A stretch of DNA of 64,000 bases. Origin: Symbiodinium kawagutii. Lineage: Eukaryota; Sar; Dinophyceae; Suessiales; Symbiodiniaceae. A program made the position numbers and the translations under genes. The DNA is taken from contig VSDK01002138.1 in NCBI GenBank assembly GCA_009767595.1, forward strand, positions 62,001 through 126,000, written 5' to 3'. Positions 56,601 to 64,000 of the stretch are shown here, piece by piece. The notes beneath the pieces are model-generated. The model searched no databases and was not told the DNA's origin. It saw nothing but the letters and a program-made list of their open reading frames with translations. Position 1 is the stretch's first letter. Each line of letters opens with the position of its first letter.

Positions 56601-59600
56601 AGAGTCAGGTTTCAGTCTGGTGTCCCAGGAGGAGAAGTCCAAACGGACCAAGGAGATGGCCGCAACCAAGTGACTGATCATGATGATCCGTCACGTGCCA
56701 AGGAAATGGACCTTGGCCACAAGCACCACGGAACCTCAGACACATGTCGTGATGAGTGCTTGAGGAGCTTGGGGCAGATTGAGTCCCAACAGCTGCGGAA
56801 GGCAGCGCAAGAATTCATGGTGGAGTCAACCATCACTACAATGCAGGACTTTGACCCTTTGTGTACAGTTTGGGAAGTTTGTTGCAGACCAGACTCAAGC
56901 CTGTCGAAAGAATGCACTCGACAGGGACTTCATGCCTTTCGGAAGTCAATCCAGAATGGGTATGACTTGGAGAAGAGTTCCACTGTGACCATGCTCAAAG
57001 ATGATATGAAGCGTGAAAAACCAGGAAGATCCTGGTACTCATTGAAATGCACGGAATGGACAAACATTCAGAATATCAATCAAAGAACACCGCAACAGAT
57101 TGAGATCTTGAAGAAGAGGAGGTGGAAAGCCAAGAAGATGATGAAGAATGCTCTCGAAGTGATCGAGGAGGGCATCAACACCATTGATGACTATCGATTC
57201 TACTGGGAGTGGCCGAAGAATGCCTATGCTGGCTGGAATCAACCGGAGATGAAGAACTTCTTGTCTCGCATGCAGGCTAGAGGCATGCGACTTTACTGGA
57301 CAGAGATGCATGGATGCATGTTTGATATGCGCTCCCCAGAAGATGAGTTGATCAACAAGGCTTGGTATATCCTGACGAATGATGCCCACTTCTACTACAA
57401 GTGCTGGACGACGTGCGACAGAAGCCATCAACACCGAGAAGGCGGACTCCTCGGAATGGGGACTCATGCTGTGGAGGCGACAGGATACTATCCACAGAAG
57501 ATGGTGAAGAAGATCGTTAGTTGCTGGCATTCAGAACTTCAGAAGAAGTGGCGGAAGGATGAATCTATGATGTTGATCGAGGAGCTGCATGCCATGGAAG
57601 AGAACATGCAAGATGCATCCACCAGTGAAGATGATGAACAAGTATCTCCTGAACAACGCAAGAGAGCAGAAGCACTCCTGCATAAGCTACATCGAGCAGC
57701 TGGTCACCCAAGCAACAAAGCTCTGGCAAGACTTTGCCGGGACAGGTGCATGCCGAAATGGATGGTGACGATGGCATTACGACTACAGTGTCAAGCTTGC
57801 ACTGATGTCAAGCGTGGAGAACAAGGAGTTCTACCTTATGCCTTAGGCGCAAAACCAGTCCCTTGGCAAGTGGTGGCAGCTGATGTTATGGAGATGGTGT
57901 TTCCAGATCACCGGATCAAGGCAAGATTCTTGGTCATGACCGATGTGGTGATGAAGTTCGTGTCCATCAAACAGATTTGGCAAGGTCCCATCACTGAAGG
58001 TGGCGCTGGCACCGATCCAGGTCGGGCTATGGTGGAAGCCTTTGTTGATGGATGGCTACTTCACCGACCTAGACCTATGTGGGTCGTTGTGGATCCTCAG
58101 ACTTCTTTGTCTTCGGGGCAGTTTGCAGAGTTCATGCAGATGATTGGTATTGGTGTCAGTGTGACACCAGGTGAAGCGCACTGGCAAGCAGGCAGTGTGG
58201 AAAGCTTGATTCGAGTCATCAAGAACACCATGAAGAAACTCCGCAACTCCCATCCAGAATTGGATCCACAGCTTTGCGCAGGACTTGCCGTGAACAGCCA
58301 CAATACCCAGTCCAAGGTCAAAGGCTTCTCCCCAGTTCAGTGGGCGTATGGCACCAATGCCAACTGGGACGATGAACATATGGGACCGTTGGAGTACAAT
58401 GTCCATGCGCAACATGTCCCGTACCGCTTCTGGATGACCCATCGTCTACGACAAGAAGCAGAAGACACTTGGAGAAAGACCCAGGCTGCTGAAGCCTGGA
58501 CAAGGCTTTCAAATGCAGCACCTCGACCCACGAGGACATTTCAGGTGGGCGAGTGGGTGTGTGTTTGGAGGAGAGCTATCTGGCGAACCAGGAAGAAGAA
58601 CTTCAATCCTGAGCCACGATTCGTGGGGCCAGGACGAATTGCTTTGATCGAACCACCCATCCAGTCAGAGAACAAAGCTGGAGTCTACTGGGTGGTGATG
58701 GGCACCCAGGTGTGGAGATGTGCACCTGAGCAACTACGACATGCTACAGAGCAGGAAATCACCCTTGAAGAGTTGAGAAGTCGGGCCAAGTTTCCTCCAG
58801 TAGCAGAGTTGCTTCGAAGGTCCACCAGAGTGACTGATGTCGTGAAAGAGTACCAGGTCCCAGATCCCGGTGAAAGCTTACCTGGTGAACCAGGACCTTC
58901 AGGGTTGCCAATGGAACAGGATGATCCTGATCGAACAGTACAAGATCCAGAACAATGGCAAGATGATGGAGAAGGAGAACAAGATACTTGGACCGAACAC
59001 CAGACCAAGTATCGAAAGACGCACCATTTCCAAAGACCTCCCAATGTGAGAAGGGAGCAATGGCGATGGAGACAGCTGATTAGCTTGAACGAAAATCGTC
59101 GCAGAGAAGGACTACCTCCTGTGATGACCCTTCCTCCTCTTCCAGAAGATGAAGACAGCTTGTACCAACAACCAGAGTACTACAAGCTGGACGGTCCAGA
59201 GGACAAAGAGATCTCTCAAGAAACGTATGCAGCAGTCTTGCAGAAGATCGAAGAGCTGGAGAACACAGCCCAGACCATCAGAGAAAGAGCCCTTCTGATG
59301 GAACAAATTAGACATGAGAAAGAGTCAGAACATGAGTTGCTGATGCATTTTGCCTCAGCATGCGACAACGAAGAAGAGGTATGTGAGATGATCTTTGAGC
59401 TCGAAGATTGGCAATCGCTTTTGAGCAATGGATTCGTCTATGCAAAGCAGATGCTGTCTAGTCCAAAAGAAATCAACTGGAGAAATCTCACACCTGCTCA
59501 CAAAGAGCTGGTGCAGGAAGCTATGGCACGAGAGTTGTGTGAGGTCATGCAATCGCAAGCCCTTCGCACTGTGAAGGAAAATGAGCGCATGACAGCAGAA

Positions 59601-61340
59601 GAGATTCAGCAACGGTTGATACCCATGCGATGGCTGCTCACTTGGAAACCCCTTGATGAGTATTCCGATCCGCGCCAGGAGAAACAGCCTGGAGTCATTC
59701 GGGAGGATGGCATGGCCAAGGCGAAGGCTCGTATTGTGCTGATTGGCTATAAGCATCCAGATTTAGCCAAACGTGATCCTCGCACTGGAAAGTCACTCCT
59801 ACAAACATCTTCTCCCACTTTAAGCAGACTAGGACGAAATCTTCTTTTACAAGCAGGGGCTCTGGATAAGCATATTCTGGAAGCAGCAGATGCAAAGTCA
59901 GCATTCTTACAGGCAGATCACACCATTGGTTCCAATCGTCTATTCACCAATGCTGTAGCAGAGATTTCACACGCACTACATGTACCACAAAACACGGCAC
60001 TGGAAATAGTTGGAGCTATTTATGGTTTGACGAATGCACCAAGAGTTTTCTGGCTTGATGCAGATGAGAAGTTTCGAAAACTAGGAGCTGAATGTCATGG
60101 AATAGACAAGTGTTTATGGATTTTTCGAAATCGACATGGAGAAGTTTGTGGCAGAGTAGGGTCGCATGTTGATGATTTCCTCATCATGGGCAACCACAAC
60201 GATCCAGATTGGCTAGAGCATAGACGTGGCATTGAGAATATGTACCGTTGGTCTCCATGGAAACGTGGGCAGTTTGTCTTTGCTGGTGTACAACTTCAAC
60301 AGCTGCAAAACTTTGACATCACGCTAGGCCAAGAGCAGTTCTGCAATGAGCTTCGGCCCGTGCTCATCGAGAACGAGCGATTGAGGCCGAAGGATGACAA
60401 ACTCACCCCAAAGGAGTTGAGTCAATGTAGAGGGTTGATCATGAAGGCTCAATGGAGAGCCATTCAATCAGCACCCCAATACTGTTGCCGCATTGGTTTA
60501 GCAGCTTCATCATTGACCAAGGGTACGTTGGATGTTTTGAAAGAAGCTAATGCCATAGTGAAAGAGATTCAGAAGACAAGTAAAGATGGCCTAGTGTTTC
60601 ATTCTTTCGCTGGAGAGAACCTCACTTGGAAAGACGTTATCTTTCTGCACTTCGGTGATGCTGCAAAGCGCAATCGCATCGATGGATCCGACACAGGTGG
60701 CTTTGTGACGGGCATCAGTTCGCCTCAAATTCTTCAAGGACGTGAGGCTCGCATGAGTGTAGTGGATTACAGATCTTTTAAGATTGAGAGGCCAGTCAAA
60801 GGAAGTAATGGGTCCGAAGGTCAAGCCATGTACGAATGTGAAGATAAAGGTTGGAAGGCTAGGTTGTTTTGGGGCTTGTTGTATGGCTGTAAACTGTTTC
60901 GAGCAAATGCTGACCATATTACTTCCCAAGTTGAATCCCTTTTGATCACGGACTCACGTGGAGTCTATGATTGCCTTTCAAACTCAGACTCTCCACTGCT
61001 TGGAATGTCGAACGCCAAGTCAGGCGTGGAACTCATGGCAGTTCAAAGAGGGTTGAGAACCGGAACGAACTGTTATATAACCTGGGTTCCCAGTGATCTT
61101 AACTTGTCAGATGCTTTAACCAAGGTTAGTTATGAGTCTTTTCGTGTTTATGCCTTATGGTTGAAACGTAGGACATGGATAGTTCGTTTCGAGAAAGAGT
61201 TCATAAGCGCCCGTCGCCAGCAGAAATTGCGAGTGCAACAGGGCAGAGCCAAGCATGTTCTCATGGATCCGGTCATGCCGGATGACTTCGTCCCGCCAGA
61301 CGACAACTTCTGGCCGAACAGGGACTTGGCATCAACTTAG
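53625..61340 (+). CDS. Copia-type Gag-Pol polyprotein
   Basis: Open from 53625 (after TAA 53622) to TAG 61338-61340, with no in-frame AUG before codon 53 counted from the GTG at 53676. Numbering below starts at that GTG. Gag-like N-terminus (VPVWDGRPESFSHFIHEVKW) to about 500, ending in a Gly/Lys-rich stretch. Aspartic protease IIDTGAT with D531. A dual-frame linker about 780-1000. A conserved Trp-rich domain (FYWEWPKNAYAGWNQPEMKN) about 1170-1290. Integrase with an H-x4-H/C-x2-C finger (from about 1339) and D1403, D1473, E1509 (D-x35-E). An integrase C-terminus with FVGPGRI. Reverse transcriptase with ADAKSAF (D2072) and VDD (D2166, D2167). RNase H with D2328, TDSRG (D2426) and SDALTK (D2479). 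No lesion in any catalytic motif seen. Translation start is unresolved: GTG/other non-AUG, trans-splicing, or a frameshift from the LTR AUG. Confidence 0.9.
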   Translation, partial: HELFDGTGGPPNAAWNLVPVWDGRPESFSHFIHEVKWSLSASRKEDRTLLAAKIIRKALQSGQPTLVQLMYKLDPSEYTTEADVTKLIQFLEASPLNRQALPDAGNKIGSYYRRLRKRPTENVPAFLIREDRTHDEMMRALQRLLHEKELDMEQYDTSIAELKAFCGIQEGQSLYFGPEGEGEAQSEAESQASHGTSRTATPGQAGRAFTAQATSSSTTSASVTSSRGRDLLQRLMEKGLIPLAALDVIRGWMLLEMATASDDVRRIVRAATQNRLSYSAIRSALLSMYEEKAHRIPLDPGKGLQKGKGRAYYQEGLFGTDPDNEEPFDADAFYNQEHLGDPAAEWEADPMNAWWQFPGEEDPYAPGLEGEPIPETAPEHDEVYAQLLREQEEAEHAAQELHALAADTDRNLMEARRAVQAATRDRGWGQPPQQRQPKSTSAYPGKGARKGPALSMKGKINYQEDLAWMKGNQGFKGPSKGKGYPNYGGKPKGYKGSMFSSPPSSSSMSRSYGKDANYMNMNHMSHHDMYAGECHDDDRLADGESIIDTGATATAGGQWAVQQLCAAVMQSVPGAAMEVFSADRPWFRFGNGRWGQALYRVQLKKDDVSVSIFALPSPGVPVLTGMRDLMQWSTLLNCSNGRGIIHGNPCTLRMTRKKHMVLNYLTDVFPSAASSSTPSTSNLSTSRKPSGNKLQDGTDDVRPNALPQPRIKIHQDGQFRTGTGKGHANFSHFAEEHDLWTFSLDEVDTCQHDTCFMNLSSVPVDQKNQFAQHFGISLREMDHLLSPPPAVAYQVESDQDHSKCFSLDGVNGLEGRTQAGHSRDPPGRANMFGRPSQHSVSSQSQSQDQRVQDSVRRDSSHRTRPEGSSDDGRDLAVLQQPFTSDGQQSLRSLERVQQLRSSSELRSSSRCTSPDDPCRSTTERDGGTPQAAHGRLPVAGAYWANGEGHDHDCGQREDPSEERLECQGQSEGKSQGQIGGRDDHRLRRGQGRRVRFQSGVPGGEVQTDQGDGRNQVTDHDDPSRAKEMDLGHKHHGTSDTCRDECLRSLGQIESQQLRKAAQEFMVESTITTMQDFDPLCTVWEVCCRPDSSLSKECTRQGLHAFRKSIQNGYDLEKSSTVTMLKDDMKREKPGRSWYSLKCTEWTNIQNINQRTPQQIEILKKRRWKAKKMMKNALEVIEEGINTIDDYRFYWEWPKNAYAGWNQPEMKNFLSRMQARGMRLYWTEMHGCMFDMRSPEDELINKAWYILTNDAHFYYKCWTTCDRSHQHREGGLLGMGTHAVEATGYYPQKMVKKIVSCWHSELQKKWRKDESMMLIEELHAMEENMQDASTSEDDEQVSPEQRKRAEALLHKLHRAAGHPSNKALARLCRDRCMPKWMVTMALRLQCQACTDVKRGEQGVLPYALGAKPVPWQVVAADVMEMVFPDHRIKARFLVMTDVVMKFVSIKQIWQGPITEGGAGTDPGRAMVEAFVDGWLLHRPRPMWVVVDPQTSLSSGQFAEFMQMIGIGVSVTPGEAHWQAGSVESLIRVIKNTMKKLRNSHPELDPQLCAGLAVNSHNTQSKVKGFSPVQWAYGTNANWDDEHMGPLEYNVHAQHVPYRFWMTHRLRQEAEDTWRKTQAAEAWTRLSNAAPRPTRTFQVGEWVCVWRRAIWRTRKKNFNPEPRFVGPGRIALIEPPIQSENKAGVYWVVMGTQVWRCAPEQLRHATEQEITLEELRSRAKFPPVAELLRRSTRVTDVVKEYQVPDPGESLPGEPGPSGLPMEQDDPDRTVQDPEQWQDDGEGEQDTWTEHQTKYRKTHHFQRPPNVRREQWRWRQLISLNENRRREGLPPVMTLPPLPEDEDSLYQQPEYYKLDGPEDKEISQETYAAVLQKIEELENTAQTIRERALLMEQIRHEKESEHELLMHFASACDNEEEVCEMIFELEDWQSLLSNGFVYAKQMLSSPKEINWRNLTPAHKELVQEAMARELCEVMQSQALRTVKENERMTAEEIQQRLIPMRWLLTWKPLDEYSDPRQEKQPGVIREDGMAKAKARIVLIGYKHPDLAKRDPRTGKSLLQTSSPTLSRLGRNLLLQAGALDKHILEAADAKSAFLQADHTIGSNRLFTNAVAEISHALHVPQNTALEIVGAIYGLTNAPRVFWLDADEKFRKLGAECHGIDKCLWIFRNRHGEVCGRVGSHVDDFLIMGNHNDPDWLEHRRGIENMYRWSPWKRGQFVFAGVQLQQLQNFDITLGQEQFCNELRPVLIENERLRPKDDKLTPKELSQCRGLIMKAQWRAIQSAPQYCCRIGLAASSLTKGTLDVLKEANAIVKEIQKTSKDGLVFHSFAGENLTWKDVIFLHFGDAAKRNRIDGSDTGGFVTGISSPQILQGREARMSVVDYRSFKIERPVKGSNGSEGQAMYECEDKGWKARLFWGLLYGCKLFRANADHITSQVESLLITDSRGVYDCLSNSDSPLLGMSNAKSGVELMAVQRGLRTGTNCYITWVPSDLNLSDALTKVSYESFRVYALWLKRRTWIVRFEKEFISARRQQKLRVQQGRAKHVLMDPVMPDDFVPPDDNFWPNRDLAST
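56047..56673 (+). CDS. Nested +1-frame ORF inside the copia polyprotein, zinc-finger-like
   Basis: An ATG at 56047 starts a 208-codon frame, offset +1 from Gag-Pol and ending TGA at 56671-56673. This frame is open back to 55960. It begins MASMDSKAELKQAIREILQE and contains a C-x3-H-x14-C-x2-C motif (56254-56322, WPCYNNHSPQMGNN ... ECSNCGVRL). A leucine/arginine helical stretch (NVTEALHRLRTEDYQSQELT) and a Lys/Ala-rich basic segment follow, then an acidic tail. It looks more like a folded protein than the Ser/Arg/Gln/Gly-rich peptide read in the main frame over the same bases. It could be made by internal initiation, by +1 frameshifting from Gag-protease (giving a shorter product), or be the ancestral frame isolated between two compensating indels. 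Confidence 0.5.
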   Translation: MASMDSKAELKQAIREILQEEQTCSEGQASTQSQVKAKAKTKGYKTVFDETRATGPDLRDPRMMAETWPCYNNHSPQMGNNRFGRWSECSNCGVRLSYVPARDAPAQTTHADLPQNVTEALHRLRTEDYQSQELTGRMVKAMITIVAKEKILQKKGLSAKAKVKAKAKAKSAEETIIDSEEDKDGESGFSLVSQEEKSKRTKEMAATK

Positions 61341-61441
61341 TGTCACCTGCTGGTCTGCAAATCCCCAAAGAACCTTTTGTACAGGGTGCATGGAACCATT
61401 TGGCTATTCCTCGAGTCTGGCCAAAGCACCAAAGCATAATT

Positions 61442-61451
61442 GAAAGAGGGG
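61442..61451 (+). promoter_or_regulatory. Polypurine tract of the copia element
   Basis: GAAAGAGGGG, four bases before the TG of the 3' LTR. It would prime plus-strand DNA synthesis. Identified by position and purine purity. Confidence 0.7.
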
Positions 61452-61455
61452 TTCA

Positions 61456-61694
61456 TGCAACGTGATACTCCGTTTTGTGTAAAGAATGTCAATTCATGCT
61501 TTGATTGCAGTTGGGCCCAACCTGAGCCGACGAAAAACGGGTCTAGTGACGCAATGTTGTGCTTCAGCCGAGTGTGAGTCAGTTGTATCATATTTACACC
61601 TTGGATAGTCTTTTAACCATGTAAAAGTTATTGTTTGATGTTCTATGGTTATGTATTTAACATGAGTTATTTGAGTTGACTTATTTGATACACA
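61456..61694 (+). repeat. 3' LTR
   Basis: Begins TGCAACGTGATACTCCG. After the shared TTATTTGA (to 61674) there is a 14-bp duplication-like insert ending in a second TTATTTGA, then TACACA, which parallels CGGCACA at the 5' LTR end. The variant block 61589-61597 reads CATATTTAC. Confidence 0.8.
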
Positions 61695-62899
61695 GTTTTT
61701 GGATGGTTGATAATTTGTTGCATTTGAACGCGTAATGGCTTTATTGTATGCTATTTGATGGAAGCTATTGATACGAGTAGGTTCACATATAAAGATTGGT
61801 ATATGATAGTTCATGTCGAAGTTGTATTCAGGTGCTTAGTTTGAAGTTCAAAGTTTAGGCGGAACAGGGGTTATGAATGATTTTTGATGGGTCATATTAT
61901 CTTAAGGGTTTTGAGTTCAGGCTTTGGGGCGGTTTCATGTCATATAGAAATACTCAATGATATCCAATTATCATTGAGGATAGTTCTTTGAAATGAAAGA
62001 TGCAGTAGTTTAAATATTGAATTATGAATGATGTCATTATGAAATTAGGGGTAGTTGGGACTTATTTTGATGTTACAATATTTTCAAGATTTCTGTAAGA
62101 AGTTGCACAAATATCTAAAGTAATTAATGCTACGTATACATGTATAAAAAGTATTATGAAGTGTATGAATTACTCGCGCACTTAGCCTGTTTGCTGTGAT
62201 GAATGTTTCTTAACTTGACTAAGACTTGGGCTAAGATAAGAGTGGCGGATACTGGGAAATGGCTGTTCCCAGCCAGATCCAGCCAGCCCATTGAGGTTTG
62301 GTGTTTTTTGTTTTGCGAATCATGGGTCGAAGCAGTGGACATCAATCGTTTTAGATGGGCAGCCATGCGTCTTGGTTGATTGATTCTTCTTATGGGCGTT
62401 TCTCAAAATTCGGAACCCCAAAATGGCTTGTTTATTGTTACAAATAATGACTAGTAATGGATGGTTTTGGGGATCCCTATTTTGAGAACTCCCTTAACCA
62501 GGCAATCTTAGGAAGATATTTCTTGATGTTTCTTGGCATCTCTGCAACGGATTGCTGACGCCCCAACTGTTTTCAGTGTGTAATCTCCCAACTGAGCCGC
62601 TGCGCAGAAACTAATTCGAGCTGTCCTGATAGCAGTTTTGCATGATTAATCCTCCAAAAGGGATTACTTTGGTCTGGTGAGTTGCTGGTAACCCAATGAT
62701 GTGTCTGCAAGCAGAAAGCTGCTGCTATCAGGTTTGTGCCAAGCGCCTGCATGTCTTCAGGCGAGTACACAGCAATCATCTGGGTGACGGGCGGAGTTTA
62801 GTGGCATGGTTCTTTCGTTGTATAGATGTTGCATAGGGGCCTCATTGGCAAACCGTCCCATCAATACCTCCCCTTCTGAACCACATCGTTTTTTTTTGG
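61695..62899. other. AT-rich flank of the element, no gene seen
   Basis: Low-GC sequence with a family A foldback at 62394-62493. Open frames are short on both strands. Confidence 0.4.
62394..62493. mobile_element. Foldback family A copy
   Basis: GGGCGTTTCTCAAAATTCGG at the left and CCCTATTTTGAGAACTCCC at the right. Inside are AATGGCTTGTTTATTGTTAC and ATGGATGGTTTTGGGG. Confidence 0.75.
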
Positions 62900-63325
62900 G
62901 TGAACTTCAAGAGGAAAGAATATATAGAATTATCACACCCATCCCATACAGATTACCAATCAGTTATTGTAGGCGAATTGGAAACTACATCCGTAGAATG
63001 TTTGCCAGTAGATTGTTCATTCATTTGCTATTCTCGCGTGCATTTGTTTGCATACACCAGCTGGAGTTGGACTGCTGGATATCAATTGATATTGCCATTC
63101 ATCGATCTGGTACAACTGGAGCTTCGACAGGTATTGCACACCACTTACTTTCTAAGGCTTAAGGTGCAAATTCCCCCGCAACTGACAAGTTCCATGGTTG
63201 ATATGACAGGGTGCTTGGGTCTGAGGCAGATCACAGGATGCACAAGTGATGACTTCCAGATGGAGGGTGTGGAGATCATTGCAGTGCCTTTGATGGGTGC
63301 GGTGTTCTGGGCAGTGGAACCGTGA
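62900..63325 (+). CDS. Hypothetical 141-residue ORF
   Basis: Open from 62900 to TGA 63323-63325. Reads SVIVGELETTSVECLPVDCS, later YQLILPFIDLVQLELRQVLH, and ends MEGVEIIAVPLMGAVFWAVE then P. Two hydrophobic stretches; residue use is moderately protein-like and there is no repeat behind it. The ATG at the start is not certain, and it may be an exon. A minus-strand frame overlaps its end. Family unknown. Confidence 0.35.
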   Translation: MNFKRKEYIELSHPSHTDYQSVIVGELETTSVECLPVDCSFICYSRVHLFAYTSWSWTAGYQLILPFIDLVQLELRQVLHTTYFLRLKVQIPPQLTSSMVDMTGCLGLRQITGCTSDDFQMEGVEIIAVPLMGAVFWAVEP

Positions 63326-63330
63326 AGGAC

Positions 63331-63370
63331 CATGGATTTCCATGGATTTCCATGGATTTCCATGAATTCC
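63331..63370. repeat. Tandem CATGGATTTC repeat
   Basis: Three exact 10-bp units followed by a variant (CATGAATTCC), just after the stop codon of the hypothetical ORF. Confidence 0.9.
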
Positions 63371-63382
63371 ATCAGATTCAAC

Positions 63383-63484
63383 GGGTGGTTTCTCAAACAA
63401 TGGACTTCACAAAATGGTTGGTTGGTTACCCTAAGTGATTAATATGTTGGATGATTTGGGGGTACCCCTATGACTTGAAACGCC
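63383..63484. mobile_element. Foldback family A copy
   Basis: GGGTGGTTTCTCAAACAATG at the left and GGGGGTACCCCTATGACTTG with AAACGCC at the right. The interior carries AATGGTTGGTTGGTTACCCT and TTGGATGATTTGG. Confidence 0.7.
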
Positions 63485-64000
63485 GAAGTGTGCTATGTAA
63501 TACAGTAGTGTTAGTTTACTGATGGTCTCCAAATCTCTTGATCAAAGCTCAGTTTGCTTGGTGGTGATCCACTGGAATTGGTCGTTTTCCATGGGTTTTC
63601 CAGCTCAAAATGACCATTTGTTCGGGAGATCCAATCCAATATGAATGATTTCCTATATTGGATGTTGAATCGTCAACTACTCAGCGAACACGGGGGTTGA
63701 TTGATCTCCCACCACATGCTAAGTGATGTAATCAATTAATACAATTATGTTTACAGTACTTGTTGGTCATGGAGAATTGCCATAATTTGCAATGGTTTGT
63801 AATGGTGGTCCCGCTTCTTGAAACTGATTACTGACCTTTGGGCCTTTGGATATGAACCATGATAGCCACTATCAACCACACATCGACCCATCACGATTTA
63901 TTAATCGGTTAGCCATTGAATTCTCGTTATCATCATGAAGTGATGATGCCCGCCTAGACCCACTTTGTAATATGTAATGGTACCTGCTATCAACCACTGT

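Larger units (their letters stand above)
53420..61694 (+). mobile_element. Ty1/copia-type LTR retrotransposon, near full length
   Basis: Two direct repeats bracket one long open frame with the copia order Gag, protease, integrase, reverse transcriptase, RNase H. A purine-rich tract GAAAGAGGGG (61442-61451) stands just before the 3' LTR, as expected for plus-strand priming. The LTRs are identical over 211 of 220 aligned bases; the nine differences are contiguous. This suggests a recent insertion. No target-site duplication is visible next to the ends (TCATA against GTTTT), and no tRNA-complementary primer site could be recognised. The insertion lies in intron-like or intergenic sequence, and no gene is visibly broken. 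Confidence 0.9.

Noticed and set aside
61494..61814. Antisense open frame over the 3' LTR (and its twin at 53458-53655)
   Set aside because: Both are the same LTR read backwards; no sign of an independent gene.

Overview
This window reads as nuclear DNA of a dinoflagellate alga (inference). The sequence shows very short GC-rich exons scattered in AT-rich, repeat-laden introns. Almost all credible coding fragments lie on the + strand. Several introns work only with relaxed GC-AG or GA-AG borders, and a long Ty1/copia-type element carries extra domains of the kind I associate with dinoflagellates. No bacterial-style operons, rRNA, tRNA or CRISPR arrays were seen. Every multi-exon model below was built by eye from open frames, AG/GT signals and phase agreement. 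Exon edges are therefore provisional.

Layout. 0.7-7.8 kb: a string of small exons coding for heptad-rich coiled coil. 8.2-11.3 kb: a glycosyltransferase family 25-like fragment with the EDD motif. 11.5-17.6 kb: more coiled-coil exons around a 280-bp GAT/GCT trinucleotide tract. 18.1-19.2 kb: a secreted or surface protein with a C-terminal hydrophobic tail. 20-35 kb: isolated exon-sized fragments of unknown genes among simple repeats and foldback elements. 35.4-39.1 kb: an FSH1-like alpha/beta hydrolase whose nucleophile elbow reads GFDIG instead of GxSxG. 39.96-45.89 kb: a drug/metabolite-transporter (triose-phosphate/nucleotide-sugar type) gene, the best resolved host gene. It has a signal-like first exon and most exon phases agree. 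47-53 kb: further exon fragments. 53.4-61.7 kb: a near-complete copia-type LTR retrotransposon with one 7.7-kb open frame (Gag, protease, integrase, reverse transcriptase, RNase H). 61.7-64 kb: AT-rich flank with one 141-codon hypothetical frame.

Two observations deserve attention. First, the copia polyprotein carries a second, fully nested +1-frame ORF of about 208 codons with a zinc-finger-like Cys/His motif. By my count, stop codons in the main frame are avoided there well below expectation, which suggests real dual coding. Second, at least three families of roughly 100-120 bp foldback (MITE-like) elements recur throughout the introns. Each has its own terminal inverted repeat, and they are candidates for intron-generating elements.
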